From Ruegeria sp. HKCCD7303 (GTDB lineage: Bacteria > Pseudomonadota > Alphaproteobacteria > Rhodobacterales > Rhodobacteraceae): a stretch of 64,000 nt of DNA. Below the pieces are notes generated by a model. The model saw only the letters and a list, made by a program, of their open reading frames with translations. It did no database searches and was not told the DNA's origin. Shown one piece after another: positions 63,006 through 64,000 of this stretch. How positions within the stretch are numbered: the first letter of the stretch is position 1; each line of letters begins with the position of its first letter. The stretch lies in the NCBI RefSeq assembly GCF_013111185.1, contig NZ_WVRE01000002.1:558001-622000 (forward strand), given 5' to 3'. The position numbers and the translations under genes are program-made.

Positions 63006-64000
63006 TCAAACTGACGATCGCCTTCCAAGAATAGCGTAAATGGCGTTAAGGAAGATCCCAACACCTGCGGGTATCAACGCATCTGGAAAATCATAGTCCG
63101 GATTGTGCAGTTGTGGGTGATCCCGACCCGATCCCAACCAGAACATCGCGGCTTTTGCGCTTTTGCCGAATTGGCCAAAATCTTCTGAAAATCGCTGTGG
63201 CTGCTCCACGAGCGTGCAGGCAATGCCCTGATCAACACAGGCTTGCTTCAGGATTGAGACCGTTTCTGGGTGATTGACGCAGGCTTCGAACACCTCGTCA
63301 TAGGTAATCTCGATCGACAAACCTTCGGCCTGCGCGGTCTCACGGACCATCGCTTCGGCGTCAGTCATCAGTCGCGTCATCCGCCGGTCTGAGACTGTTC
63401 GTAATGTCACCCATAGATCAGCGCGCCCAGGCGCAACACCCACTGTGCGCTCACCCAAGTTGGCATGCGTGACCGTGGTCAGGGCATAGTCATCATCCAG
63501 GTCGCCGCCTGCCCCTAACCCCGCCAATGCAGGCAGCAGTTTGGCCAGGGCACCGGCAGGCGACACCCCATCCTGAGGCGCGGCCGCGTGCGAGGTTTTG
63601 CCTGTCAATACAATCTGCATTCCGCGCGAGGCACAATTTGCGGGGCCAGTGCAAAGCTCAACGGTGCCAAGCTCCAATCCCGGCAGGTTATGAAGGGACA
63701 GTATGATATCAGGCGAAATCTCTCCAAACTGGGGATCTGCGCGGAACGCAATGGCCCCATGGCCGGTCTCTTCCGCAGGTTGGAAAATCAAAACAACGCG
63801 GCCAGATGTCGGGCGTTGGGATTTCAAAGCATCGGCCACGCCCAGCACAATCGTCATATGGCCGTCATGTCCACAAAGATGCCCTTTGCCTTTTGTTTTT
63901 GAAGCATAAGGCAGGTCAGACATTTCCTGAATCGGCAACCCGTCCAATTCACATCGGATACCCACGGTGGGCCCCGGACGACCGCTTTCAAACACACCGG
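63006..64000 (-). CDS. M20-family amidohydrolase, N-terminal part beyond the window
   Basis: The 330 C-terminal residues of a metallo-amidohydrolase of the M20 (IAA-amino acid hydrolase/hippurate hydrolase-like) group. The frame runs open to the window edge and the first residues read GVFESGRPGPTVGIRCELDGLPIQE, an internal family segment. The metal site CGHDGHMT, the second metal motif QPAEETGHGA and a dimerisation domain (from about residue 125 of the fragment) are visible. Full-length members are about 390 residues. It likely cleaves N-acyl amino acids or peptides. Confidence 0.9.
   Translation of the reverse strand, partial: GVFESGRPGPTVGIRCELDGLPIQEMSDLPYASKTKGKGHLCGHDGHMTIVLGVADALKSQRPTSGRVVLIFQPAEETGHGAIAFRADPQFGEISPDIILSLHNLPGLELGTVELCTGPANCASRGMQIVLTGKTSHAAAPQDGVSPAGALAKLLPALAGLGAGGDLDDDYALTTVTHANLGERTVGVAPGRADLWVTLRTVSDRRMTRLMTDAEAMVRETAQAEGLSIEITYDEVFEACVNHPETVSILKQACVDQGIACTLVEQPQRFSEDFGQFGKSAKAAMFWLGSGRDHPQLHNPDYDFPDALIPAGVGIFLNAIYAILGRRSSV

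Overview
This 64 kb window is a dense, GC-rich stretch of a bacterial chromosome from an alphaproteobacterium, most likely Rhodobacterales, Roseobacter group (Ruegeria/Phaeobacter-like). The pointers are a bolA-grxD pair, a ZapA gene with an upstream coiled-coil partner, an APS-type cysH in a cobA-DUF2849-cysI-cysH-DUF934 operon, a GAAC-N7-GAAC SOS box at uvrA, a TRAP transporter with DctBD, coxD/coxE/xdhC-like accessory genes, and a GGGGGC palindrome followed by CCCCCGGAGTATTT, which I remember as typical of Rhodobacteraceae intergenic DNA. No rRNA, CRISPR array, insertion sequence, phage or plasmid function was seen. No gene-free stretch exceeds 300 bases; the longest (40073-40364, 292 bases) holds the dct control region.

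Layout. 1-4440: 3' part of purL, bolA-grxD, then on the minus strand a coiled-coil gene, zapA and an MliC-like gene. 4677-10688: central carbon genes (tkt, two different gap genes), a DUF808 membrane protein and coaD. 10774-20452: a CBS-domain protein, then a split valine-catabolism locus (LysR divergent from mmsA; later isobutyryl-CoA dehydrogenase, 3-hydroxyisobutyryl-CoA hydrolase and mmsB in a row), interrupted by an L,D-transpeptidase, a fasciclin protein, a methyltransferase and a YbdK-type ligase. 20559-31373: small RcnB-like protein, uvrA, two identical tRNA-Asp genes, tRNA-Val, an APC permease, lon, tgt and a nucleoside hydrolase. 31549-36749: SPFH/NfeD pair, two Fe-S assembly proteins, a 2OG-Fe(II) oxygenase, tpiA, a yeast-Fcy1-like cytosine deaminase and a Gdx/SMR exporter headed by a guanidine-II (mini-ykkC) riboswitch. 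36901-44552: TRAP transporter dctPQM, two-component system dctBD and a cytochrome P450. 44577-50827: Lrp regulator, sulfate-assimilation operon, ferredoxin-NADP reductase and infC with an AUA start. 50896-53970: RpiR regulator divergent from a BKACE-aminotransferase pair. 54009-58935: molybdoenzyme maturation genes (MoxR AAA+, VWA, XdhC, molybdopterin-binding) interrupted by a secreted-protein gene on the other strand. 59097-64000: pyrC, an MmgE/PrpD protein, a COQ10-like lipid-binding protein, hpt, a second RcnB-like protein and the 3' part of an M20 amidohydrolase.

How the genes work together. Several control elements can be read directly: a shared GTTAGCGC motif at both gap promoters, an SOS box at uvrA, a sigma-32-like promoter at lon, twin 18-bp palindromes before dctP, and the guanidine riboswitch before gdx. 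The DctD regulator has lost the GAFTGA loop used to contact sigma-54 and part of its Walker A, which suggests dctPQM is activated in another way. I do not see one large undescribed system here. The best leads are the degenerate DctD with its palindromes, the riboswitch-gdx-deaminase arrangement, the two GAPDH paralogs under a common operator, and the small unknown proteins tied to the sulfite reductase, ZapA and cox-like operons.
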